A stretch of 64,000 nt of DNA from Fluoribacter gormanii (lineage in GTDB: Bacteria; Pseudomonadota; Gammaproteobacteria; Legionellales; Legionellaceae): NCBI RefSeq assembly GCF_900156395.1, contig NZ_FTNL01000021.1, positions 1 to 64,000 of the forward strand, given 5' to 3'. The notes under the pieces are model-generated. The model was not told the origin of the DNA. It did no database searches and saw only the letters and a list, made by a program, of their open reading frames with translations. A program made the position numbers and the translations under genes. Below are positions 47,266 through 56,020 of this stretch, one piece after another (within the stretch, counting starts at the first letter, position 1; the number at the start of each line of letters is the position of its first letter).

Positions 47266-47469
47266 ATGGCACGAGTTACAGTTGAAGATTGTTTAAAGAA
47301 TGTTGCGAATCGATTTGAGCTGGTTATGGTAGCCACGAAACGTGCACGCCAAATTGCAGTTCGAGGAGATCAACCCATGGTTGAGTGGGAAAATGATAAA
47401 CCTACAGTCGTTGCTTTACGTGAAATAGCAGAAGGTTTAATTACCCCAGAAATTTTGGATAAAGAGTAA
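47266..47469 (+). CDS. rpoZ: RNA polymerase omega subunit
   Basis: 67 residues, [20 protein letters not shown], with the typical ATKRARQIA helix that clamps the beta-prime subunit. Shorter than E. coli omega (91) at the C-terminus but complete for Legionella-type proteins. Sits between gmk and spoT as expected. Confidence 0.96.
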   Translation: MARVTVEDCLKNVANRFELVMVATKRARQIAVRGDQPMVEWENDKPTVVALREIAEGLITPEILDKE

Positions 47470-47500
47470 TTTTTAGGGATACTGGTAAACTATTTATCTA

Positions 47501-47576
47501 GCTTGGGCGAAGCGACGCGAAGCCCAGGTTTTTGAGTAACTAAAAATTCCAGGATTCCGCTTTTTCACCCTAGCTA
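47501..47576. repeat. Decayed palindromic repeat (GTAGCCTGGG family)
   Basis: Stretch between rpoZ and spoT with GAAGCGACGCGAAGCCCAGG on the left and imperfectly complementary CCGCTTTTTCACCCTAGCTAC on the right (arms resemble those of the element at 35525). Mismatches suggest an old copy. Confidence 0.5.
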
Positions 47577-47643
47577 CGAATCATAGAGAGGATAATGATT
47601 ATTCGGGGATGCCTTAATAGGGTGAATTTAGGGGTATAGGGGT

Positions 47644-49800
47644 ATGGTCATGTTAGATACTAGGGAGTACTGCGTGAGCTACTTTAAGGAGCTCGATGAA
47701 GAGCTGAAATGCTATCTTGAGCAGTCGCAAATTGAAAAGTGTTACCAAGCCTATTTGGTTGCTGAGAAAGCGCATCAAGGGCAAATGCGTCGTTCTGGCG
47801 AACCCTATATTACCCACCCTGTAGCAGCAGCCCTTATTCTCGCTCGAATGCGACTTGATTATCAAACAATAATGGCTACTTTACTCCACGATGTGGTGGA
47901 AGATACTTCAGTGAGTAAAGAAGATTTAACACGCCAATTTGGTGAAGAAATTACTTCTCTGGTAGATGGTGTTACCAAACTAACTAAAATCAAATTTGAA
48001 TCAAAGGCAGAAGCCCAGGCGGAAAATTTCCGTAAAATGGTCTTGGCCATGGTCAAAGATATTCGTGTAATTATCGTTAAGCTGGCAGATCGCCTGCACA
48101 ACATGAAAACTCTTGGTGCAATGCCTTATGCAAAGCGCAGGCGTATTGCCATAGAGACTTTGGAAATTTATGCACCGATTGCCAACCGTTTGGGGATGCA
48201 TTCAATTTATGTAGGCTTGGAAGATTTGGGATTCCAGGCTTTATATCCTATGCGCTACAGGGCAATTAAATCAGCAGTTGAAAAATCTCGCGGTAATCGA
48301 CGTGAATTGACCCAAACTATTGAACGTGATTTGCAACTGGCTTTGGCACAATTAAATATTCCTTATGAACAAGTCTTTGGTAGACAAAAGCACTTATACA
48401 GCATTTACAAAAAAATGCGTCAGAAAAAAGCCTCTTTTACCGAGATTACCGATGTTTTTGCTTTTCGTGTTATTACAGAAGATATAGATTCCTGTTACCG
48501 TATTTTAGGTGCGTTGCATTGTACTTATAAACCAGTTCCCCAACGCTTTAAAGACTATATTGGAATACCAAAGGCGAATGGATATCAATCGCTGCATACA
48601 ACTTTATTCGGACCTTTTGGGGTCCCTTTGGAAGTGCAAATTCGCACTCGTGATATGGATAAAGTAGCTGATAATGGAGTCGCCGCACATTGGATTTATA
48701 AATCATCCGGTCTCGAAGTAAATGAAGCACAATTACGCGCAAGAGAGTGGGTACAAAGTTTATTGGAAATGCAACGCAGCACGGGAAGTTCGTTGGAATT
48801 TATCGAAAATGTCAAAATTGATTTATTTCCCGATGAAGTATACGTATTTACCCCTAAGGGCCATATTATGGAATTACCCAAAGGGGCGACTCCAGTTGAT
48901 TTTGCTTATTCAGTCCATTCTGGAGTAGGTAATAGTTGTGTCGCAGCGAAAGTAAACAGAAAACTGGTACCACTCAGCATCCCCTTATCCAATGGACAAA
49001 CAGTTGAGATTATTACCGCGCAGGGGGCGCATCCTAACCCGGCATGGCTAAACTTTGTAGTTACTGGAAAAGCACGATCAAATATCCGTCATTTTCTGAA
49101 GAGCCAACAAAATACAGAATCAATTAGTTTAGGCAAACGCCTTCTTGAGCAATCATTGAACGAATTATCTAGTGATTATGCTAAAATACCACCAGAGTCC
49201 CTACAGGCACTATTAAGCGATTTACATTATAAAATGATGGATGATTTGCTTTATGCGATTGGTATAGGCAATCAAATGCCGATGGTAATTGCTAAAAGAT
49301 TGGTGGTTACTCAAGATTCCAATGAGTTGGACAAAGGAATTAAAACACGACCATTGGCAATCAAGGGAACAGAAGGAATGGTGGTGCATTTTAGTGAGTG
49401 TTGTCAGCCAATTCCTGGTGATAACATTGTTGGAAAATTCCAACAAGGCAGAGGAATTATCGTTCATAGCAGCGATTGTGCTACATTAAAAAACTCACGA
49501 ACCAATCCAGAACAATTTGTTGCCTTGCGTTGGGATGAGAAGGTTGAAGGCGAATACTGGGTTGATATTACTGTTGATGTAGTGAATGAGCGTGGAGTAT
49601 TGGCGGCATTGGCAACTGCTATTGCTGAAGCAGGATCAAACATTGGAAATATTAATGTCGATCCGCGTGATGGTCGACATAATGCGGTAACCTTCTCAAT
49701 TAGCGTTGTCGATAGAACGCATTTGGCTCGTGTTATGCGTCGATTACGAGCAAATAAAGTAGTAATGCGTCTTTATAGAAAAAAACAAGGGGATATTTAA
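47644..49800 (+). CDS. spoT: Bifunctional (p)ppGpp synthetase/hydrolase SpoT
   Basis: 718 residues. The N-terminal HD hydrolase has an intact LLHDVVEDT (about 79-87) and KLADRLHNM. The synthetase domain has [15 protein letters not shown] (EDID near 278) and [20 protein letters not shown] (about 300-319). TGS (about 390-450), helical/zinc-finger ([12 protein letters not shown]) and ACT (about 640-718) domains follow. An intact HD motif makes this SpoT rather than RelA. In Legionella SpoT links fatty-acid starvation to the transmissive phase. Start ATG 47644 or 47650. Overlaps ridA by one base. Confidence 0.95.
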   Translation: MVMLDTREYCVSYFKELDEELKCYLEQSQIEKCYQAYLVAEKAHQGQMRRSGEPYITHPVAAALILARMRLDYQTIMATLLHDVVEDTSVSKEDLTRQFGEEITSLVDGVTKLTKIKFESKAEAQAENFRKMVLAMVKDIRVIIVKLADRLHNMKTLGAMPYAKRRRIAIETLEIYAPIANRLGMHSIYVGLEDLGFQALYPMRYRAIKSAVEKSRGNRRELTQTIERDLQLALAQLNIPYEQVFGRQKHLYSIYKKMRQKKASFTEITDVFAFRVITEDIDSCYRILGALHCTYKPVPQRFKDYIGIPKANGYQSLHTTLFGPFGVPLEVQIRTRDMDKVADNGVAAHWIYKSSGLEVNEAQLRAREWVQSLLEMQRSTGSSLEFIENVKIDLFPDEVYVFTPKGHIMELPKGATPVDFAYSVHSGVGNSCVAAKVNRKLVPLSIPLSNGQTVEIITAQGAHPNPAWLNFVVTGKARSNIRHFLKSQQNTESISLGKRLLEQSLNELSSDYAKIPPESLQALLSDLHYKMMDDLLYAIGIGNQMPMVIAKRLVVTQDSNELDKGIKTRPLAIKGTEGMVVHFSECCQPIPGDNIVGKFQQGRGIIVHSSDCATLKNSRTNPEQFVALRWDEKVEGEYWVDITVDVVNERGVLAALATAIAEAGSNIGNINVDPRDGRHNAVTFSISVVDRTHLARVMRRLRANKVVMRLYRKKQGDI

Positions 49801-50183
49801 TGCGACCTGTAAATACAAAATTGGCTCCTGAGGCTATTGGAACCTATTCACAAGCCATCCAGTGTGGTAATACAGTTTATCTTTCAGGACAAATACCACT
49901 TGATCCAGCAACGATGCAACTATGTAGTGAAGATATTAAACTGCAAATTACTCAGGTTTTGGAAAATTTATCAGCAGTTTGCGAAGCGGCTGGCGGCAGT
50001 TTGGCGCAAATAGCGAAATTGAATGTTTATCTTACTGATTTACGTCATTTTCCACTAATTAATGAAGCAATGAGTCGTTATTTTGCTGCACCTTATCCAG
50101 CAAGAGCTGCGATAGAAGTTTCTGCATTGCCACGCGGGGCACAAGTTGAGATGGATGGTATAATGGTTTTATCATCGAAGTAA
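49800..50183 (+). CDS. ridA: RidA family enamine/imine deaminase
   Basis: 127-residue YjgF/YER057c/UK114 protein that hydrolyses reactive 2-aminoacrylate-type intermediates from PLP enzymes. The visible motifs are [28 protein letters not shown] (shown as IGTYSQAI and [10 protein letters not shown]), CEAAGG, and the catalytic Arg in [21 protein letters not shown] (Arg about 104, from PARAAIEV). Its start overlaps the spoT stop. Confidence 0.95.
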   Translation: MRPVNTKLAPEAIGTYSQAIQCGNTVYLSGQIPLDPATMQLCSEDIKLQITQVLENLSAVCEAAGGSLAQIAKLNVYLTDLRHFPLINEAMSRYFAAPYPARAAIEVSALPRGAQVEMDGIMVLSSK

Positions 50184-50195
50184 TTCATTTATAAA

Positions 50196-50276
50196 GTAGC
50201 CTCGACGAGGCGCAAGTTGTAACCCGGGAAATCCATAATAAGAAAACCGAGCTCTGCTTCGCTTCATACAGGCTAG
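50196..50276. repeat. Decayed palindromic repeat (GTAGCCT family)
   Basis: Begins GTAGCCTCGACGAGG and ends GCTTCGCTTCATACAGGCTAG, with AACCCGGG inside, between ridA and uup. The edges match the better preserved element at 35525-35603. Confidence 0.55.
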
Positions 50277-50300
50277 ATATTTTAGAGTCAGAGTTAGTGT

Positions 50301-52163
50301 ATGAGTATAATTTCCCTTCATGGTGTGTCCCTCAATATTGCGGGTAATCAGTTATTGGATAATGCAGATTGGCAGATCCAACCTCAGGATCGTATCGCAT
50401 TAGTTGGACGAAATGGGGCGGGTAAATCCACTCTGCTTAAACTCCTGCAGGGAGATTTGATTCCTGATAATGGACAAATCAATCAACTTTCTGGATTGCG
50501 TGTTGCTGGACTTACGCAGGAAGTTCCAATTGCAGAAGAAGAATCAGTCTATCATTTTCTAGTGAAAAGCCTTGGTGAAGTAGGTGAGGTTTTATCCCGT
50601 TTTAATGAATTATCCCAATTTGGTAATATGGATAAATTAGCCATCTGCCAGCAACAAATGGATAATTTACATGCATGGGACAAATTGCCACAAATTGAGA
50701 CTATGGCCAGTCGTTTAGGCATAGATACTCGCGAGCGTATGAGTAACTTGTCTGGGGGTATGAAGCGACGCGTGCTTTTAGGCGCTGCGCTTATCGCTAC
50801 TCCAGATTTATTATTATTAGATGAGCCGACAAACCATTTGGATATTGAAGCAATTGAATGGTTGGAGTCATTTTTGAAAAGTTTCAAAGGTTCAGTGCTG
50901 TTGGTCACTCATGATAGAGAGTTTTTAAGTCAAGTATCCAATCGGATTGTAGAAATTGATAGAGGAAAGTTGTACCAGCATGATTGTGATTATGAAACAT
51001 ATCTGGATAGAAGGGAGTCTATTCGTCTAAGCGAGCAAAAGCAAAATGATTTATTTGATAAAAAGCTGGCTGAGGAAGAGGTATGGATTCGTACAGGAAT
51101 CAAAGCACGACGAACTCGAAATGAGGGGCGAGTTCGTGCGTTGAAGGCATTGCGTGAAGAATATAAAGCACGTCGTAACCAATTAGGTAAGGTCAAAGCA
51201 TTTTCTCTGGATGTAACTCGTTCAGGTTCGGTAGTCATTGAAGCAAGCCATGTTAATTACACCTTGGGAGAAAAAACAATTTTACGTGATTTCTCCTTAT
51301 TGTTAAACCGGGGGGATAAGCTTGGAATCATTGGTCCTAATGGATGTGGTAAAACGACTTTAGTGCGACTATTGCTTGGAGAACTACAACCAGATTCTGG
51401 CCAGATAAAGCTTGGTACATCATTGAGTGTGGCTTATTTCGATCAATTACGCCGGCAATTACATGAGGATCAAACCGTCATGTTTAATGTTGGTGATGGG
51501 GCAGATTATGTAACGATTAATGGCAAACAAAAGCATGTTGCCAGTTACTTGCGTGAATTTTTATTTTCGTCCGAGCGTTTTAATCAACCGGTTTCAGTGC
51601 TTTCAGGCGGCGAACGAAACAGATTATTACTAGCAAAACTATTTGCTAAACCGGTCAATCTGTTGGTGATGGATGAGCCTACTAATGATTTAGATATTGA
51701 AACTTTAGAGCTCCTGGAAGGTATGTTAGCTGATTATCCTGGAACGTTAATATTAATTAGCCATGACAGAGCCTTTATTAATCAGGTCGTTACCAGTGTT
51801 CTGGTCTATGAGGAAGCCGGGCAGTTTAATGAATTTGTTGGTGGTTATGATGAATATAAAATGCATAAGAAACAACAACAGCGTGATCAGGTAACAAAAG
51901 CACCGGTTGTAAAACGAACTACGGCAACAAATAAATTAAGTTTTAATGAGCAACGTGAGCTTGCACAATTACCACAAAAAATAGAGCAATTGGAAGGAAA
52001 AATAGCGGAGTTACAATTACAAATGGCTGATCCTAAATTTTACCAACAAGATGCTCAAGTGATTACAAAGATAAATCAAGGATTGGCTGAAGATGAAACT
52101 TTATTAGCCCAGCTTTATGAGCGCTGGGAGGTATTAGAAGATGTTGAGAAAAGGAACAGATAA
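50301..52163 (+). CDS. uup: ABC-F ATPase Uup
   Basis: Soluble ABC-F protein of 620 residues with two ATPase cassettes. First: GRNGAGKST (about 36-44), LSGGMKRR (about 150), LLLDEPTNHLD. Second: GPNGCGKTT (about 346), LSGGERNR (about 434), LLVMDEPTNDLD. A charged linker (RTGIKARRTRNEGRVRAL) and a C-terminal coiled coil (about 545-620, EQRELAQLPQKIEQLEGKI) are the Uup-type DNA-binding tail. Thought to act at ribosomes or in suppressing RecA-independent deletions. Its stop abuts the next gene's start. Confidence 0.94.
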   Translation: MSIISLHGVSLNIAGNQLLDNADWQIQPQDRIALVGRNGAGKSTLLKLLQGDLIPDNGQINQLSGLRVAGLTQEVPIAEEESVYHFLVKSLGEVGEVLSRFNELSQFGNMDKLAICQQQMDNLHAWDKLPQIETMASRLGIDTRERMSNLSGGMKRRVLLGAALIATPDLLLLDEPTNHLDIEAIEWLESFLKSFKGSVLLVTHDREFLSQVSNRIVEIDRGKLYQHDCDYETYLDRRESIRLSEQKQNDLFDKKLAEEEVWIRTGIKARRTRNEGRVRALKALREEYKARRNQLGKVKAFSLDVTRSGSVVIEASHVNYTLGEKTILRDFSLLLNRGDKLGIIGPNGCGKTTLVRLLLGELQPDSGQIKLGTSLSVAYFDQLRRQLHEDQTVMFNVGDGADYVTINGKQKHVASYLREFLFSSERFNQPVSVLSGGERNRLLLAKLFAKPVNLLVMDEPTNDLDIETLELLEGMLADYPGTLILISHDRAFINQVVTSVLVYEEAGQFNEFVGGYDEYKMHKKQQQRDQVTKAPVVKRTTATNKLSFNEQRELAQLPQKIEQLEGKIAELQLQMADPKFYQQDAQVITKINQGLAEDETLLAQLYERWEVLEDVEKRNR

Positions 52164-52574
52164 ATGTTATTAACCTTAGCTTTGGTTGTTCTTTTTAGTG
52201 CCATTACGGTTTTCTTTTCAGAAGAATTTATCAAGGCCTTTAAAAAACTCTTTGCTATAAAAGGAGCCAAATTATTAATACCAATGTTTGTTGCATCCTG
52301 GTTTATTTATACTTTTAATTTCTGGTTTTTATGGGGAATATTTTACGCACGAGAAATATTACATGATGTATTAAATTTTTTAGTGCGTATAATGCCTTTT
52401 GAGAAGGGCGCGGTGTCAGTAGTATTGGTATTTATGTTAACTGTTCTTTCTGTGGTTCCGGTTCTTATTCTTGATGTTCTGTCCCGAAGAAAAAATTTTA
52501 AGGGATATCAGCATCCTTATGTTGCGAGTGGATTAATTTGGATACTGTCTGTTTTTCTATTAATCATCATATAA
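52164..52574 (+). CDS. Four-helix inner-membrane protein, unknown
   Basis: 136 residues beginning immediately after the uup stop codon, so probably cotranslated. Four hydrophobic helices (about 2-18, 38-58, 84-104, 118-136) with short polar loops, one including LSRRKNFKGYQHPYVA. No motif identifies a function. Confidence 0.8.
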   Translation: MLLTLALVVLFSAITVFFSEEFIKAFKKLFAIKGAKLLIPMFVASWFIYTFNFWFLWGIFYAREILHDVLNFLVRIMPFEKGAVSVVLVFMLTVLSVVPVLILDVLSRRKNFKGYQHPYVASGLIWILSVFLLIII

Positions 52575-52581
52575 TCTTTAT

Positions 52582-52607
52582 GTAAAGAAATGTAATTATT
52601 TTGTAAA
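52582..52607 (+). promoter_or_regulatory. Possible CpxR-type binding site (three GTAAA half-sites)
   Basis: GTAAA (52582-52586), GTAAT (52592-52596, 5-base gap) and GTAAA (52603-52607, 6-base gap) in direct orientation resemble the tandem GTAAA boxes of CpxR. A -10-like TATACT lies at 52649-52654 with a poor -35 (ATAAAA), which fits an activator-dependent promoter about 50 bp before the GTG start at 52701. CpxR controls several Dot/Icm genes in Legionella. By-eye match only. Confidence 0.4.
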
Positions 52608-52700
52608 GATTCGGTGATTTTATTAATAAAACCTTAAGTTTTCTTTTTTATACTTCTTGCCTCAAGTTTGGAATTTAATAAAAACAAAAGGAGAATAAAA

Positions 52701-53531
52701 GTGGCGTATCAAAATCATCATCGTCATGATCAATTTACTGGTGTTATTCATTCGGGAGGCGGTCATCATCATAATCATCATCATGCCCCCAACGTTGTTA
52801 CTAGATCTTATACCCCTCATGTTCAAGTCACAACACCGCATGCTCCTCGATTTCCGGTATCAAGTTCCAATACTGGCCGTTATAGATATCACTATAATCA
52901 AGGCAATTACGCAGGCACTGGGGCACTACTCATAGGTTCTTTTATCATTCTTCCAATTATCATTTTTGCGTTGATAGCTAAGTTTTCTATGGGGGCAATG
53001 GCTGCTTCTGCAGGAGTTGCAGGAGCAGGTGCTGCGAGTGCAATTGCTCTTAATGCTGCAACTTTTGGAATCGGTGCCCTTGTCTTATATGGGGCTTTAG
53101 GTTTGGTTTCTTTGTATTCTAGCGCTAAAGAATGCTATAGCAGTGATAAAAATGTGTTTGACATGATTAAATCACGAGTTGTTAATGAAGATGGATTGAG
53201 TTTTAAAGGCGTTATGAAATCTATAGGCGCTGTACTTTGTTCACCATTTTTACTCATTGGTGGTTTGGCTGGGATGGGAGTTAAAGCAGCGGTGAATGCT
53301 CGTACTTCAAAATCTTCGGGTTCAGAAAAGCAGGATGTAGGCTCTGAAATAACAGGCTCTTATTCCGAAATGGGCAGTGACTTCCTTCCCCAAAAGAAAG
53401 CTACATATGGGAAAGATACTAATCCAATCCATTCTAAGGTATTTTCCGATGATTCTTCAGAAGTTCAGGATCTCCATCTTTTAAACTCCCAGACATCGTT
53501 TACTCCCTTATACCCTGTTGTAAAATTGTAA
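52701..53531 (+). CDS. His-rich membrane protein, unknown, possible effector
   Basis: 276 residues if started at the GTG 52701, which has a strong AAAGGAG seven bases upstream; a longer frame from TTG 52668 has none. Ten of the first 28 residues are His (clusters NHHRH and GGGHHHNHHH), suggesting metal binding. Hydrophobic hairpin-like regions follow at about 74-95 and 96-135 (rich in Ala/Gly) and 175-200, then a Ser-rich polar tail (KSSGSEKQDVGSE) ending PLYPVVKL. No known family. The membrane-hairpin plus polar tail layout and the possible CpxR site would fit a Dot/Icm substrate, but this is inference. Confidence 0.75.
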   Translation: MAYQNHHRHDQFTGVIHSGGGHHHNHHHAPNVVTRSYTPHVQVTTPHAPRFPVSSSNTGRYRYHYNQGNYAGTGALLIGSFIILPIIIFALIAKFSMGAMAASAGVAGAGAASAIALNAATFGIGALVLYGALGLVSLYSSAKECYSSDKNVFDMIKSRVVNEDGLSFKGVMKSIGAVLCSPFLLIGGLAGMGVKAAVNARTSKSSGSEKQDVGSEITGSYSEMGSDFLPQKKATYGKDTNPIHSKVFSDDSSEVQDLHLLNSQTSFTPLYPVVKL

Positions 53532-53705
53532 AGACAAAGTATTGCTATTGAGTTATCTCAATAAAATGTAGATAGCAGGTTTTGGGTTCATGGTTGCAGA
53601 ACCCAAAACCATTCATTGAATCCTTAATTATGACTCTTGTTCGTCAGGAGTGATGAATGGTCGTAATCCGTGTATAATAGCGGCAATTTATTTTCAGGTT
53701 GCTCT

Positions 53706-54719
53706 ATGAATAAACAAGATTTTTACTTTGATTTGCCGCCAGAACTCATTGCGCAGTATCCCTTAGCTAATCGCAGTGACTCACGTCTTTTAATCTATAA
53801 TCGTAAGAACGGTGAATATGGTCATCGCCAGTTTCGTGAAATTGCTGACTTTTTAAACCCTGGCGATTTATTGGTAATGAATGATTCCAAGGTAATTCCA
53901 GCCAGACTCTATGGCCATAAAACTACTGGAGGAAAAGTGGAGTTATTGGTTGAGCGTATTACTGGCGAGTTTACCTTTCTAGCTCATATTAAGGCCAGTA
54001 AAGCGCTGAGATCGGGATCAACGATTCAGTTGGAACAGGGTAAGGAAATCAAAGTCCTTGATCGACAGGATGATTTATTTCTTTGCCAAGCGGATATGGA
54101 TGTCTTGAACTTATTGAATGGTATAGGGCATATTCCATTACCACCCTATATTACCCGAAGTGATGAAACCTTGGATCAGAATCGTTATCAAACGGTTTAT
54201 GCAAAATATGAGGGATCTGTTGCTGCTCCCACAGCTGGTCTACATTTTGATGAGCATGTATTATCCAGCGTACGCTCAAGAGGAGTTACTGTAGCGTATC
54301 TTACTTTGCATGTAGGAGCTGGAACATTTAGACCTGTTCGTTGTGATAATATTAAAGATCATAAAATGCATAGTGAACGATTTACAATTAGCCCTGAATT
54401 ATGTGAGGCAGTACATGCCACTAAAGCTGCAGGAAATCGAGTAATTGCAGTAGGTACAACCACTTTACGTAGTCTAGAAAGTGCTGCGCAAAATGGGGCG
54501 CTGACCCCATGTAGCAGAGATACAGACATCTTTATATTCCCAGGATATGAGTTTAAGATTTGCGATGGATTAATGACTAATTTTCACTTGCCTGAGTCCA
54601 CCTTATTAATGCTGGTTTCTGCTTTTATAGGCCATAAACAAGCAATGATGCTTTACCAGGAAGCAATTGAAAAAAGGTACAGGTTTTTTAGTTATGGCGA
54701 CACAAGTTTATTGCTGTAA
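53706..54719 (+). CDS. queA: tRNA preQ1 ribosyltransferase-isomerase QueA
   Basis: Transfers the ribosyl of S-adenosylmethionine onto preQ1-tRNA to form epoxyqueuosine. The start at 53706 (MNKQDFYFDLPPELIAQYP) gives 337 residues. Family motifs: DLLVMNDSKVIPARL, GHIPLPPYI, QTVYAKYEGSVAAPTAGLHF (split as QTVYAK and VAAPTAGLHF), YLTLHVGAGTFRPV and TNFHLPESTLLMLV. The normal next gene is tgt; here a TGT-like gene lies 15 bp downstream. Confidence 0.95.
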   Translation: MNKQDFYFDLPPELIAQYPLANRSDSRLLIYNRKNGEYGHRQFREIADFLNPGDLLVMNDSKVIPARLYGHKTTGGKVELLVERITGEFTFLAHIKASKALRSGSTIQLEQGKEIKVLDRQDDLFLCQADMDVLNLLNGIGHIPLPPYITRSDETLDQNRYQTVYAKYEGSVAAPTAGLHFDEHVLSSVRSRGVTVAYLTLHVGAGTFRPVRCDNIKDHKMHSERFTISPELCEAVHATKAAGNRVIAVGTTTLRSLESAAQNGALTPCSRDTDIFIFPGYEFKICDGLMTNFHLPESTLLMLVSAFIGHKQAMMLYQEAIEKRYRFFSYGDTSLLL

Positions 54720-54734
54720 ATCAGGAGATCAGTA

Positions 54735-55559
54735 ATGTTGGCTGCAGTACAAAATTTTATACCTGTTTTAACTTCAGAAGCAGGTTTGTGCCTTACAACG
54801 GCAAATTGGCAAGAGGTAAAGGTATCTGCCGCATCCTATTCTTTGGAGCGTTTGTTGTATAAACCTGGTCAGGTTGCGCTTCAAAAAATATCTGATTTAG
54901 CCCATTATCTGGCATGTCCTGGGAGGATGATAATCAATGCAGCGTCACTTGTTGCCAATAAAGAAAAAGTTTATGTTCTCAAGTCTCCCTATGATGGTTC
55001 CCGAGTCAAAATTACCCTAGAAGAACTCATCGGACTTATCCAGCATCTGAAACCCGATGCAGTACTATTACCCCAAAATATCATGCGGGATTTTCCACAA
55101 ATTTGGGATGATTGGGATGATGCAATTGTTCCATTTATTCATGGTGATGACTTGGAACAGCATGTTGTTATGAGACCGCATGGGGTATATTTTAAGATTT
55201 TGAATGAGTCAAATTGGGTGAAATTGGAGCAATGGTCCCATATCCCACGTTATGTTATGGGATGTTTTGAGTCTGAAATAATCCAACGTTTGCGTCATCG
55301 GGGAATAGGATTTATTGAGACGGATGAGCCAGCTCAGGCAGCAATGCAAGGAAAAGTATACAGCAAGACAGGTACTGTGGATCTAATGGATTCAAAAACA
55401 CAAATGCAATTTGAAATGATCGATGCGAATTGTGCTTGCCCTACGTGTTCGCAACAATTTACTCGGGCTTATTTGCATCATCTATTGCAACATACTCCTT
55501 TATTATGTCAGCGATTTTTGATCCAGCATAATGTGTTTTATGTGCAGAATTTGGGGTGA
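54735..55559 (+). CDS. TGT-like protein retaining the C-terminal zinc site
   Basis: 274 residues, versus about 375 for tRNA-guanine transglycosylase. The C-terminal third resembles TGT: CACPTC, then RAYLHHLL and a His 26 residues after the third Cys (family Cys-x-Cys-x2-Cys-x25-His). The N-terminal two thirds lack the Tgt substrate motifs I would expect (for example GGFQVFSL and the NTFHL region) but keep a barrel-like pattern (PDAVLLPQNI). It could be a divergent partner like the eukaryotic QTRT2 subunit, or a decaying paralog. Its location right after queA supports a link to queuosine. Not assigned as tgt. Confidence 0.65.
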   Translation: MLAAVQNFIPVLTSEAGLCLTTANWQEVKVSAASYSLERLLYKPGQVALQKISDLAHYLACPGRMIINAASLVANKEKVYVLKSPYDGSRVKITLEELIGLIQHLKPDAVLLPQNIMRDFPQIWDDWDDAIVPFIHGDDLEQHVVMRPHGVYFKILNESNWVKLEQWSHIPRYVMGCFESEIIQRLRHRGIGFIETDEPAQAAMQGKVYSKTGTVDLMDSKTQMQFEMIDANCACPTCSQQFTRAYLHHLLQHTPLLCQRFLIQHNVFYVQNLG

Positions 55560-55575
55560 GTTGAGGACTTTTTAA

Positions 55576-55713
55576 CCCTCACCCTAGCCCTCTCCCATAA
55601 ATGGGAGAGGGGATATGGGGTATTCTTATTCCATGAATAGTGAGGGGAGCAATCATTCTCCTTTCTCCGCCCCTTTTTGGGGAGAAGGTGCCCGTTAGGG
55701 CGGATGAGGGGCC
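55576..55713. repeat. Composite REP-like palindromes (CCCTCACCC family)
   Basis: A perfect 10-bp hairpin CCTCTCCCAT / ATGGGAGAGG (55589-55598, 55601-55610) is followed by a second (CCCC-TTTTT-GGGG near 55670-55684) and GCCC-GTTA-GGGC (near 55690-55701). The outer CCCTCA and TGAGGGG also complement, so the whole could fold as one cruciform-like element. Such repeats are widespread between gammaproteobacterial genes. Confidence 0.7.
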
Positions 55714-55768
55714 TCTGATAATATTTGACAGTTTTTCCCATACCAGCTAGCATTACGGTCAATTTGAT

Positions 55769-55843
55769 GGCGCGGGGTGTCGTGATAAACGTCTGAGAAA
55801 TACCCGTTGAACTTGATCTGGTTCATACCAGCGTAAGAACGCC
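55769..55843 (+). ncRNA. TPP riboswitch (thi box)
   Basis: The conserved thi-box elements are in order: GCGGGGTGTC, GTCTGAGAAATACCC (the CUGAGA loop), TTGAACTTGATCTGG, and TTCATACCAGCGTAAGAACGCC, with GGCG (55769-55772) pairing CGCC (55840-55843) as P1. The aptamer binds thiamine diphosphate and represses the operon. The thi5 ATG is 177 bases downstream. A hairpin TATACC-GTAT-GGTATA (55890-55905), framed by CTGG/CCAG, may belong to the expression platform, although only a short T-run follows. Confidence 0.92.
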
Positions 55844-56020
55844 TTAAATCTGTATTCATTTTTAAAACAGCTAATCTCCTGGAGTACTCTATACCGTATG
55901 GTATACCAGTCTTTAAGAGTTATTTAACTGTTTGCTCAATGCAGATTCATTTCTTCTATTAAGTCTTAACGCGATATCTTTAGCCATCCTATTTTATTAA
56001 TTAATACAAGGAGCTATGGC

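Noticed and set aside
47644-49800. Calling this gene relA
   Set aside because: The HD hydrolase motif (HDVVED) is intact and the rpoZ neighbourhood is that of spoT.
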